The position numbers and the translations under genes are program-made. Under the pieces are notes generated by a model that had not been told where the DNA came from, made no database searches, and saw only the letters and a program-made list of their open reading frames with translations. A DNA stretch of 64,000 bases from Patiria miniata (Eukaryota; Echinodermata; Asteroidea; Valvatida; Asterinidae): the NCBI RefSeq assembly GCF_015706575.1, contig NW_024037064.1, positions 6,013,427 to 6,077,426 of the forward strand, written 5' to 3'. The stretch's first letter is position 1; the number at the start of each line of letters is the position of its first letter. This document shows positions 54,057-64,000 of this stretch, one piece after another.

Positions 54057-54367
54057 TAAGATTTGAAGGTTTGCATGGTGGAAAGATACTAAGAAAAGAT
54101 AAGTTTGTGGTAGCACCATGTGAATAAATCAGTCAACTTGCATCCTTCTCAGCTTCACCGGTTTCGAGCTTCACTAGTTTGCATCCTTCTCACGCCTCAC
54201 CGCACCCATCCTTATAACATCACATCATCGTTGGAATCCCTCATTCTTCTGACGACGGGCAGAGCATACTGTTCGAGACGTTGAGTCCCTCCGGTTCTTT
54301 TCAGAACCACACATATACTCACAAAAAGAGATTTATTCACATGGTGCTACTGCAAACTTATCTTGTC
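54057..54367. mobile_element. Insertion with internal inverted repeats and a 12-bp target duplication
   Basis: Flanked by TTAACTTGAAAA at 54045-54056 and 54368-54379; absent from unit A near 17840. Inside, about 41 bp at 54090-54130 (around AAGATAAGTTTGTGGTAGCA) pairs with 54330-54370. The middle holds CTGACGA, a 7-bp stem-loop and GAGACG, a hammerhead-like core (54249-54280). A longish, non-fixed target duplication suggests target-primed retrotransposition; Penelope-related short elements are the best guess. Confidence 0.6.
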
Positions 54368-54760
54368 TTAACTTGAAAAAAAATTTAATATCTGATATTT
54401 GCACCGTTGGGGGAAGTAAGTTTATTGGTTAACTATGAGTAGAGATATGTTGGAATTTGTAAGTCATTTGTATTATTTGTTATTGGTGCAGAAACATTTC
54501 TGATCTCTTCTTTTGTTTTCCCGGATATTTTGGGCAAAGTTTAAGACGACCGGGATTATTATTTGACATTGTGTACTTTGTAAGATTATTTTCGTGTAAT
54601 AAATCATTGCATACAATGACTTGAGTCAATCCAGGAGAAATCTTTGAGGTTAGATGATTGTTGTGTTATGCCTCCATTCCTCCCTCAGTGATGGACCAAT
54701 CTCCCGCCTCTGAATTCTACAGCTGGGTCACCACTTGGGTTTTGTAATCAGGCATGCAGG

Positions 54761-55038
54761 CATGGGCGTCGACACGAATTTTTTCCGGGGGGGGGGGGCA
54801 AAACAAATTTTTCCCCAAAATTCCTGAACTTTTTCATTATATTCTCAATTTATCACTTTTCCGAGCGTGAGCAAGGGAGCATTTGCCCTACCCCCCCCCC
54901 CCATCAAATTAACAGCAATATGGCTTCGCACCTCTTTTTCCTTACCCCCCCCCTTTTCCTTTTTCCCCCGTTTTCCAGGGAGGGAGGGGGGAAGTGCCCC
55001 CTTGCCCCCCCCCCCCCCCCCCCCTCACGACGCCCATG
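54761..55038. mobile_element. hAT-like MITE with poly-G/poly-C ends, 278 bp
   Basis: Ends CATGGGCGTCG and CGACGCCCATG are perfect inverted repeats; target duplication CATGCAGG at 54753-54760 and 55039-55046. The empty site is intact in unit A at 18236-18243. A G run near the left end and C runs elsewhere, including 24 or so bases before the right end, make up much of the element. Confidence 0.85.
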
Positions 55039-55046
55039 CATGCAGG

Positions 55047-56055
55047 CTTCATAATGAGGGTATCAAAAGAAATTCCTTAGAAAATATATCAACCCAATCA
55101 CAAATTTACTTCATGCAATAAAAACAATGAGTTGACAGCTAAAGCACTGATGGATCCAAAAGCATTTATTGTTGGGGGATTGAAGAAAGGGGTCGCCGAC
55201 AGGCCAGGTGTTGCCAATTCCTTATGTGGAGGGGCGGAGCTAGATCGCATTTATGGGAGGGGCGCAGTGTTTCCTTTCTTTCTTTGTATTATAAAGTGGC
55301 AACGGGGATGAATAGACTACAATTTCGTATTAAAAACAGTCGTCTTCACTTGTTCCCTGGTGGATTTATCTCAAAAGGCATTTCTGGTGGCCCCCACTTC
55401 GGTCTGCAAGAAGACAGCTTCTTGATTAATTCAAGACGACTGCACATAAGTTAAAGTTGTCTTGAATTAATCATTGTTTTATTACTTTGTTTTGTTGTGG
55501 ACCTGTTGTGTTTTGCTGTTGTGGGCTTAGCGACACCAAGGTGACATCTCACATTTGAAACCCAACAGCATTTAAAAAAAAAAAAATTCTGGAGCCTAAT
55601 AAACACACAACAAATTGAACTTATAAACTATTTCTATACTTGATTAATTGTTTTGCTACCCTTAATTCGGATATTTCAAAGAATTATTCAAGAGATTTAG
55701 GAAGTTAATGTCGAATTTCAATTCTATAAAACATGTATTATTTGTTTTGAGTTGTGACCACATGATCGTCGGATTGGACCAGCACCCCCATAATGTCATT
55801 CTCGTTTTTCTCTTATTATATTTGAAATTTTGACAATATTACGGCCCTAATAATTCGAGCAATTTAACAGTAGATCTCAAATGTTAAACCTCTCACTCGT
55901 CTCGAAATCTCTCTGCTCACTAAAATTGGTTTTAATCACTGCTTAATATTTTAAATTTTGCCTGTGATGTTCAGTTTGTTCACTCCTTCTATTGGTCAAT
56001 AAAGGGTTTTGAAACCCTTAAAAATGTTGAGGTAGATATTTTATTGAAGTCAAAA
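55047..56055. other. Non-coding sequence, mostly shared with unit A
   Basis: 55047-55560 aligns with 18244-18760 at about 95%. The part from about 55680 to 56770 is absent from unit A (which passes from about 18835 to 18841), so it is an insertion of about 1.1 kb that contains the tRNA-like block below. Confidence 0.6.
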
Positions 56056-56145
56056 CTTGGGCGGGATTCGAACGCCTATGGAGCGCCTGGGCGCGGGTTC
56101 GAATCCCGCAGGTGGCTTAGACCGCTGGGCCGTCTGACTAAGAGG
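56056..56145 (-). pseudogene. tRNA(Leu)-like sequence, probably a SINE head
   Basis: On the minus strand CGGCCCAGCGGTCTAAG resembles a Leu/Ser-type A box, and GCGTTCGAATCCCGCC a B box. Between them lies a second T-arm-like palindrome (GCGGGATTCGAACCCGCG), which disrupts a normal cloverleaf. It is therefore unlikely to be a working tRNA. Confidence 0.4.
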
Positions 56146-56780
56146 TTTAACAACTGACAGTAATAAGTCGATTATCTGGATTTGCGAGCCAAGGTGGGGG
56201 AGGGTCAGCGCGGGAAGTGTATAGGAGGATTCATGACGATTGAAAATTAGTGTTGGGGCACCGGTACTGGTGTTAGGCTTCCGGACGCCTTGTAAATGTA
56301 CCTGTAAAGGAAAAGATGCAATTAAAACCTGCAATTATTTTGGGTACATTGATTCTCAAGAAAATCACCTTCAGAAAGATCTTTTTAAAATTGTTACTGG
56401 CATCCCAGTTTATGGAAACTGACAAATTACATATGACTCGAAAGAGGAATATTGATTAATACTCCTGTTACCTTCAAAGGAATGTTTGTGTTATTTGGAG
56501 AAAAGATCATTGTTTTGCCCAATTTCATACACTTTAACCTCTTTTGACATAAAATGTTTGTAAGCAAAATGTGTGGTGACGATATATCTGTCTTGAAGTG
56601 TACGAAATGTAGTATGAGATTATTTCCCCTGAAAATTGAAAAGTAATGGCCTTCCTTTTGACATCACGACTTATTATTTACCCACATTTCAGTTTATCAC
56701 AAGATACATTTGATTGAGTAATTGTGTCCATATATCGATTGTTGTTTTGGCTCCATTAAAAAGTTGACTTCGGATTTGTT

Positions 56781-57205
56781 CTATAGACTGTGATTGCAGA
56801 TACGCGCATTTTTCCTGGCCTGTTGACAAATACAATATTTACGGAGAGAACAACAATTTTGTTGCCTAAATATTCTGTGTGCTTTTCGCATTTGTCATGA
56901 ACAATCTGCTTGCTGAATTTGAATTCAATGCATCAGATAATTCAGGAGTTGGCGTGTCCATAAGGCCTGTGTCGATGTCGTTTCTGTACAATATTGGAAA
57001 AGTGTGCTATAGACCGTGATTGCAGATACGCGCGTTTTCCCGGTGTTGACAAAAATAATATTTACGGAGAGAACAACAATTTGTTGTCTTAATGTTCTGT
57101 GTGTTTGTTCTATTTGTCATGACCAATCTGCTGGCTGAAATTGAATTCAATGCATCAGATAATTCAGGAGTTAGCGTTACGGTCCATTATGGTCGTTTCT
57201 GTACA
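56781..57205. repeat. Two tandem copies of a 217-bp unit (unit B counterpart)
   Basis: Copies at 56781-57006 and 57007-57205; see 18859-19275 for the unit A pair. Confidence 0.85.
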
Positions 57206-57780
57206 ATGGCAAGGACAAAATCCCGGTGGTTGTGAAGCGCGCCCTCCTTTGAAATAAAATTTTAGTCGGCAAAATTATAAGTGTAAATGTCCTTTATATT
57301 AATTCGGATTGGTTTTTGGCGCTGACACCACTCTACTGCTCTAAGTGTATTAAATATAGTGTCTGATGTTTCCTGTTGAGATTTAATGCCCTTGTGACAC
57401 AAGTCTATTAAAATTTGAGGGAAGCTGTCTATGTTAAAATAAATAGTGTGTTCATGAGAAACCGTCTAAACATACAAATAATACCGAAACAATAGCGTTG
57501 AATATAATGCGAAAAATACAATCCAATTCAGTTTTCATGGAACATATAAGCAACACAATCCTCTTGAATTTGAAAACTAAGAAATTACCCCTTTTACTTT
57601 ATTGAAAGTCGTTTGTTTCACTTCTAAGTAAGGGCATAGGCCTTATACCCCATATATTTTGCACATTTTTTTGTCAACTAAACGTTTCTGTTGAAAAAGG
57701 GCACGCCTGACAAAACAGTAGTCTCTCGCACAAAGACAAATTCATTATATGTGCCAAACGGTTTACTTTAATTTTCTTTC

Positions 57781-57817
<37 letters not shown>

Positions 57818-59145
57818 AGAAGGGGATCCCTCGGAACGTAAGATTTCTACGTCCAACTAGAGAGGGCGCTTGTAAACTTGGTCGATTAGTAAACAAAACT
57901 AAAGTTGCGGAAAGTTGAAACTCCTGAAGTTCAGCAAGAAAGGGAACGTTTGGGGAAAGAACGTTGCAGCCTGACGCCACATTTTCTTCATATATCATCT
58001 CAATAAAGGTCAGTCATTGCAAAAATATTAAAAAGACATGAATCTGGGACTGAGAATCATTTCCAATTTGGTTAGAAAATACTTTGAAAATCTTCTTGAC
58101 TTTCCATAGACTTTGTACACAAACGCTGAATAGGCCTACTGCATTCTTGGCGATCGTGTAGTGTAGGTCCCGGTTCCTATAAGGGAACAAAATCCACTTT
58201 TAAATTATTGGACGTATCAAACTAGTTTTGGCGGCATTTTCAATAAACAGTTAGTCATAGATAAAGGGCAGGGTTTTGATTTTCTGAGGGAAATTCGGGG
58301 GTAAAATGACGATGACAGCGTGGCGCGAAAACACGTAGCCCGAAAATAAAGATGGCGATCACCGCTCGATGAACCGTGAGCGGGCACGCACGACATGCTG
58401 AATTGCAAGGCACAAACCGCGCAGGAAAATTGTGATTTCTAACCCAAGAATCTGTTCAAAATTGCAAAACAGGTGTCATTAGAATTGAGGAAAGTCTGCT
58501 TTTGATTGTAAAGGTGATTTTTGAACAATACAAAAAATTTGACTATAATTTGATCAAAACAAAACAGGGGCCCTACACTTCGTGATCGCCGCATTCTTTC
58601 CGCTCGATATGCCCGAGTAACTTGGTGCCCAACTCATCGCCTTTTTATATTTTGTACTACTAGTCTCGGTAATCGTTATTTGTAGGACCCAAGGTTAAAG
58701 AACTCACCAAAACAGCTGGCTTAATGACACTAAAAAGTGACATACATGTAGGGGCCTACACTAGGGTGGTCGGCATTTTTGGGTTTTTTTGTCCAAACAC
58801 AGTTGTTTTCCTAGCTGGAGTTACCCAGCCCTAAATTTTATCATTGGGTTGTCATTTAGGGCTGAAGGAAGTTTTTTCACTTGGACTGCAGCATTGGCAG
58901 GTCCAAAAAAAATTCGAAAATGTGCAATTTTGTTCCCCTAAACACACTTATTTCAACTGGGTCTTACCCACTTCACCACTTCACAGGTCTTTGAAGAAAA
59001 AAACGATCCACGATGAAGATTCAGCTTACAATTGCAGTGAAAAAAGGAGGCATAACCGACAGCCGTGCGGTCATGATGATGCCCGGTGCTAGATTTGTGC
59101 ACCAACAAACTGCAAAGCGCTGTCGATTACCATGCACACACAGCG
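57206..59145. other. Non-coding sequence shared with unit A
   Basis: Aligns with 19276-20275 and 21104-21768 at about 95%. A 35-bp C run lies at 57783-57817. About 250 bp near 58880-59135 has no counterpart in unit A. No gene recognised. Confidence 0.6.
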
Positions 59146-60066
59146 AACCACCAGTCACACTTGCCAACTGCATGGCGCCAGTCAGTGGCCGTGTCTCACA
59201 CGCACACAGCCCTGTTTGACCTCAGTTTCTTGTCCTGAGGTCGCGCATGCGTGGCCCAAAAGCGTACGCGAGGTTTTACCAGATTTATGCGAGACTAAAG
59301 AAAACACAAAAAGTGCCTGGATACATGTACTATTTGGCCAAGATGGCTAAATATGTGAAAAGTTCAAATCATGTGCTTTATTTGATACCAAAATAACTGC
59401 TTTTGCCAAATATAAAGTGATGTCAGGGCCTGTCGAACAAAATCATATTTTTATCAACAAACATGACAAAAGCGAGGGCCAAAAGGAAGGTATACGCTTC
59501 ATTTTCATGTGAAACACGTGCAGGAGAGTTCTAATGTTTGGTCCAAATCGCCATTTAAAAATGAAGACCGTTGTGAGATTTCATGATTTGCAATCACATG
59601 TACGCGTGTAAACAAAAGTAAGTACGCTGACGTACGTTGGCTTGAAAACATTGCGAATAGCACGTGCGAATGTGCAATGAATGACATGAATATTAAGCAG
59701 GCCATACTCGAACTCTACCATTCAGTGGGCGTATGGGGTCACAAGGTCAAACCGTGTTTGGTTCCTCGCTCTATGCTTTACAATGGTGACGATCTTTTCG
59801 CATTGTGAAAAATGGAAGTTGTTGGGTAGGTGTACATCAAATTCTTAAAATATTGACGATATATCACGTTCATGAGATTTTTTGTAGATGAAGGTTCATT
59901 CTTTCCTTTGACAACATTTGGGAGACTTTCGTCGTCGTTGAAAAAAACCGAAAATTTCATGACCTAATTTTTAGTTGATTTGTCCGTGAAATAATACCGT
60001 CAAAATGCATCGAAATCCTTTTTTGGAGAAAAAATACCTTGATGGATGTATGAAGTAGGTCTTTAA

Positions 60067-60581
60067 AGGGAATATACATCATTTGCTTTTGCTGTAATTT
60101 TCAGAAATGGGTGGAATTGGGGGGTCGGAAATATAAAGCAAATATAGTTACACTAACTTTTTGGAGGTTTTGGGTTCGAAAATGCTATAAAAACCAAGAA
60201 AAACGATCATTTTCCTGTAGTCTGGTTCCCTGACTCCATATAAGAAGAAACAGAGCAGTTTACATACATTGGGGGAATTGTAAGGTCAGGGAACCAGTCT
60301 AGCTGGCTCGTACCCGTTTATAGGTTTGTAATCGATTGCAAACAAGTGCAATGGTCAATTGGGGCCAGTATTTGATAAAAAGCCAGTTGTTTCCAACGCT
60401 GATCGGCCGATCAGCGTTGGAAATTGATACAAAAATACCACTTTTCTTGAAAATGACAGTATACCAGGTGCCATAATTTTACAGGATGCTTTAGACTGTC
60501 ATTTACCAACATCCTGTTAAGGTATTTCGCAAAAACTTGATAGTTTTATTTTTCGTTGTTTGCAAATGTTGTATATTCCCT
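60067..60581. mobile_element. TTAA-flanked MITE, 515 bp
   Basis: Ends AGGGAATATACATCATTTGC and (reversed) AGGGAATATACAACATTTGC are inverted repeats with one mismatch, flanked by TTAA at 60063-60066 and 60582-60585. Unit A has the empty site (TTTTTAACTACC near 31440). TTAA targets are typical of piggyBac, but the tip AGGGAATATA is not the usual CCC form. Internal palindromes include 60390-60423 and GGTTCCCTGAC/GTCAGGGAACC. Confidence 0.85.
60390..60423. repeat. Perfect 34-bp palindrome
   Basis: Centre CGGCCG; half-site TTTCCAACGCTGATCGG. Lies inside the TTAA-flanked MITE; probably a structural or binding element of that family. Confidence 0.9.
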
Positions 60582-60948
60582 TTAACTACCGAAAACAACT
60601 TTGTTTGTTTGGATGGGTTGTGGTTTGCCATGAAAATCACGAATTTTTGGAAGCCTTTTTTATGGCCATCTTTCGCTGGCCTCGTGTTGCTGTCAGATGT
60701 GTGGACGAGAAAATAGAGCAGCTACGCGTGACACAGCAACTGACTCTGCGCGGCGCGGCATGGCGCTGAAGCGCGCACCGGATGCCTGTTTGATGCACCA
60801 CTGCTGCACTAACTACATGAGTCTTCACTCGCATCACGGCAGAGGTAGAACGGCAGCCGAAGTTGGCCGACAAACAGTCGTCGGGTGTGCGCTTCAGTGC
60901 GCAGTTGGCAAGTGTGGCAAGTGCAGTTGGCAAGTGTGACTGGTGGTT

Positions 60949-62704
60949 AAAGTATTTTAAGCATTTTTGCACTCCTTAAATTGTGTTTCTTCATCAGATT
61001 TGGTACTTTTCAGGTCATGGCCCAGTATGGAACTCTTTCCTAAAAGATATGAATCTGGGACAGAGAATCGCGTTTCCAATGTGGTTAGAAAATACTTTGA
61101 AAATCTTCTTGACTTTCCATTGACTTGGAACACAAATGCTGAATGCTGCATTCTTTCCGTCAGACATGCCAGAGTAACATGGGGCCCAACTTCGCCTTTT
61201 TATTTTTAGTACATGTACTAGGCCTAGTACATGTACTTTGTAGTAGGCCTAGTCTTGGTAATCGTTATCTTTAGGAACCTGTTCCTATATAAGGTTAAAG
61301 GTAGAAAGGACTCATCAAAACAGCTGACTAAATGACACTCAATACGTACATCACTTTTTTTTCAATCATTCAAGGGAGGACACCTTGAATATTTTGTTTA
61401 TTATATTGTGGAAAGTGGGCATGTCTTCGATTTATGAGGGAAATTATGGGGTAAAAGAGTCATTTGAAAAGATGACGACGACAACCAGAAAACAGGCTCG
61501 AATTTATGGCGACAGTGAAAACTTGATGCAATGAAGGCTCGATGCTGATCATGCTGATTGGCTTATAAAAAAAATATTTTTTGAAAAATTTGTCATAAAA
61601 TCAGCCAATCAGCATCAGGCTTTCATTCTGTCTGGCTTGCGTCTCTGATTGCCAAAAAAAAGATAGGAAAGTCACATTTTCTTTGAAAGTGCGTTTCAAA
61701 ATTACAATAAACATGAGTTAATCTGAAGACAAAAGACTGGCCCGCAAAAGTTGTTTTGGTACTGAATAGTCATGCAAAAGTCAGTTTTGAACGGAACGGA
61801 ACCGGTGAAAAATAGAGGTGTTCTGAAGATAACGATTACCCAAGTCTCAGTACACAATATTAGCCCCATCGGAGTTACAACTGCGCGTGTGCACATCACA
61901 TGACAACAATGGTCTGTGGATAAACAAAGCAGAAATTCTTCCATACCCCACCTGGACATCACTTGACACCCTGTGCACAAACCCTATGAGACTGGTCTGA
62001 ACAATTCCAAGTGTTTCTCAGTAAATGCTTCAATATTTCCCTGCTAAATTGGACTTTTTAGGGCATTTTATCGGAAATATTAGTGATGTCCATGTATGGA
62101 ATTATTTCCTATTGTAGTAAAAAAGAAGATGGACAATTTTTTTTGCACAAAAGTTGCAGCATACACATGATCAATACAAACCATCTTAAACCATGGTGCT
62201 GTGAAACAAGCAACATTTTGTATCTACTTCAAAACAAGAACTTTCTTTGATTTTGTTGGTACCCGCTATGATTTTGCATGGTGTGGCGAACTGTCCATCC
62301 ACAGACCCTAATCCTTGTCATGTGATGTGCGCACATGCAGTTGTGCGAAGGACATATACTATTAGGTCAGGGAGCCAGACGATGCTGTAACGATAGCAAT
62401 TACCGCAACAGTAGCCCCTGCATTATTTTCAACATTTGGACATAATCTGGCGATAGTACTTACATGGCATTTCAAATAATTAACAACCCAACCATTTTCC
62501 AACAGAAACATCAGATTTCACCCTCAAAACGGCCGCAGAATTACTTTATGCCACCTGAGATACAATTACAGATTTATGATTTGAAGATCATGATACTTAC
62601 AAACTGGATGAAAAGTGAAATTTACCGTTTATCGGCGAGGGCTCCGTTTGGAATATCGCGTGGATTCCATTTTCAAAATTGTTCTCCTTTCTTTTCCAAT
62701 TTTA
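60949..62704. other. Non-coding sequence shared with unit A
   Basis: Aligns with 31809-33555. Includes the doubled AGTACATGTACTAGGCCTAG words (61208-61245) and a hairpin around GCTGATTGGCTTA/CAGCCAATCAGC (61552-61610). The last 150 bp is probably promoter or 5' UTR of the PIH1D2-like gene, ending in CTTTTCCAATTTTAG before the start codon. Confidence 0.55.
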
Positions 62705-62711
62705 GTAAAGT

Positions 62712-62891
62712 ATGGCGACAGGCGTCCAACATGACCTGATGAAGCAGGCACAGTGCTTTTGGTCAATGCTGGATGAGCTTGCAGAGACCGATGAAGATGC
62801 ATACAGGAAGTTCATGGCCACAAACCTCCAAAGAGGACAGCAAGAATTGACACCGGCCAAGCCATGGATGTGTGTCAAGACCCGTATCATG
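62712..62891 (+). CDS. PIH1D2: PIH1D2-like gene, exon 1 (open copy)
   Basis: A 60-codon exon: MATGVQHDLMKQAQCFWSML, DELAETDEDAYRKFMATNLQ, then PWMCVKTRIM, ending at the donor ATG|GTAGGT (phase 0). It corresponds to the N-terminus of PIH1D2, a PIH-domain protein of the HSP90 co-chaperone class linked to dynein arm assembly in cilia. The remaining exons must lie to the right of the window. The unit A copy is the same exon with a stop at codon 52, so this is presumably the functional gene. Identification is from family memory. Confidence 0.8.
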
Positions 62892-64000
62892 GTAGGTTCA
62901 CTTAGGCTGAAAATATGTGTGTGTTTACGCTAACATCCTAACAATTATCCAGGTTGGTAGGTAGGACAATTATTTTTGTTTTTAACTTTCTTTTTTGTGT
63001 GTGTCTGTCAGTCTGTTATACTTTGGCTTTGTTTAACTAGGGTACATACCCTTCACTGGTATTCTGTTTAATTAACCTGTTGAATTGTTTAATTTAACCA
63101 TCATACGTCGGACCACATGGTCGTCAAGGTGGTGGTACCGTAGTTTGGTATGTAATTGTTTTCTACTCATTAGATGTCACATTATTAGTGATGTATCACA
63201 TTCACTTTTCCAACAGCAGCTCATTTAAGTGTCTGACATTTATGCCCAAATTTACGGAATCGCCGACAGCGAAGACCTTTTTCATTTTCAAAGTGTACTT
63301 TTGTTCAAAGATTCAAATTCAGCAAATGGTCAGTGAGGGATGCCAAACACAAGCAAGTGAAGATGACGTCATTATACGGCGCCCTCTTGTGTCACGTCAA
63401 AAATAGTTAATTTTGGTAAACCCTCCTATGCAAACATACATTTTGTGCCAAGTAGTCCTTTCAGTCCAAATCAATCAAGTGGCTGTTTTCAACAGTTAAG
63501 AATTCCCAGCCTACACAGGTGCGGATCCAGAGGGGGGGGTTTGGGGGGGGGGGGGTCAAAAAAACAAAACCCAGCTCTGTCAAACATTTTTTTTTCAATA
63601 GAAATTCATGAAAAAAAAATGCGAACCCCCCACCCCCCTCCTGCTCCGACACCCAAATTTTGTTTGCTAGTGATAATGTCCGCTTGCAAAAAAAACGTAC
63701 AGAGCCAGCTTGGTTATTTTTGAAGTTGCAATCAAAGTTAGGGTGTCATTTGTTTTGGGACACCCTGTACAACACAGTTTCCAAAAGTCTATAGTTTGGT
63801 AATCCCCACAAAATGTGAACGAAATGACATATTGGATGTGTGCTGTATGCTGTCAGCCAATCACTCATTAAAGTCAAACAGATTGAGTTTGTCTAAGAAA
63901 GACTTTGTCACTGAGGTGAGTACATGTACTCCAACAGAAATGAAAAGCACCAGCAATAGTCCCATATCGCCATTATTCCTTTCACCTGGTGTGCTAATCC
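62892..64000 (+). other. Intron of the PIH1D2-like gene, right edge of window
   Basis: Matches 33742-34842 at about 97%. It includes a second fragment of the GCGGATCCAG hAT-like MITE (63519-63640). No second exon recognised before the window ends. Confidence 0.55.

Larger units (their letters stand above)
59146..60948. mobile_element. Inverted-repeat DNA element in unit B
   Basis: Same 26-bp ends as the unit A element (left from 59146, right 60923-60948). It keeps the uninterrupted sequence GAATATTAAGCAGG near 59690-59700, where unit A has the gypsy element. It is split by the TTAA-flanked MITE. Confidence 0.65.
45556..64000 (+). repeat. Segmental duplication, unit B (runs off the right edge)
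   Basis: Right copy of unit A. It lacks the gypsy element and the 20276-21103 insertion, and carries its own insertions at 49240-50091, 54057-54367, 54761-55038 and 60067-60581. The last base corresponds to about 34842 of unit A. Confidence 0.9.

Noticed and set aside
54249-54280. Hammerhead ribozyme as an active RNA
   Set aside because: One core base departs from consensus and helices I/III were not established by eye; kept only as a hammerhead-like motif.

Overview
The window looks like nuclear DNA of a marine invertebrate animal, most likely a deuterostome such as an amphioxus, hemichordate or echinoderm. This is an inference from intron-rich genes with GT-AG splice sites, a TTC12-like TPR module, a PIH1D2-like exon, NLR-style leucine-rich repeats, a Ty3/gypsy retroelement, many short inverted-repeat elements and long C/G runs. 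The octamer TACATGTA is scattered throughout. I cannot name the species. Most short open frames here are non-coding shadows.

The main structure is a large direct (tandem) segmental duplication. Unit A begins near 4616 and runs past 34842. Unit B begins near 45556 and runs off the right edge, where base 64000 corresponds to about 34842 of unit A. Each unit carries an LRR gene followed by a long shared 3' region and then a PIH1D2-like first exon. Gene A (six coding exons between 7236 and 15231, 661 aa predicted) has a Pro/Gln-rich, basic N-terminus, three TTC12-like TPRs, a Gly/Ser/Ile beta-rich linker, a helical region and C-terminal LRRs. Gene B (four coding exons between 47055 and 52193, 376 aa predicted) shares the linker and the LRR part. 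Its N-terminus is instead a single transmembrane segment with a basic stop-transfer stretch, and it has lost the helical region that begins exon 6 of gene A. All introns in both models are phase 1 except the one inside the TPR module. The pair therefore looks like exon shuffling of different N-termini onto one linker-LRR body: one soluble protein and one membrane-anchored.

Region by region: 1-2440 is a patchwork of local repeats with a 76-bp foldback. 2441-7200 has no recognisable gene. 7236-15231 is gene A. 15232-21768 is its downstream region with tandem repeats and a terminal-inverted-repeat insertion. 21769-31808 is a terminal-inverted-repeat element split by a whole-looking Ty3/gypsy retrotransposon (22375-31063, minus strand) with nearly identical LTRs, gag, pol and an extra downstream reading frame for a two-finger C2H2 protein. 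33562-33741 is a PIH1D2 exon 1 pseudogene. 34374-45555 is a repeat-rich spacer with a duplicated TATA-type promoter-like block, partial tandem duplications and nested DNA elements. 45556-64000 is unit B, with gene B, several insertions absent from unit A, and an open PIH1D2 exon 1.

Because the two units are alignable, each one acts as an 'empty site' for insertions in the other. This gives unusually direct evidence for the retroelement (4-bp duplication), a TA-target pogo-like MITE, an 8-bp-target hAT-like MITE with poly-C/poly-G ends, a TTAA-target MITE and a 12-bp-duplication element that carries a hammerhead-like motif.
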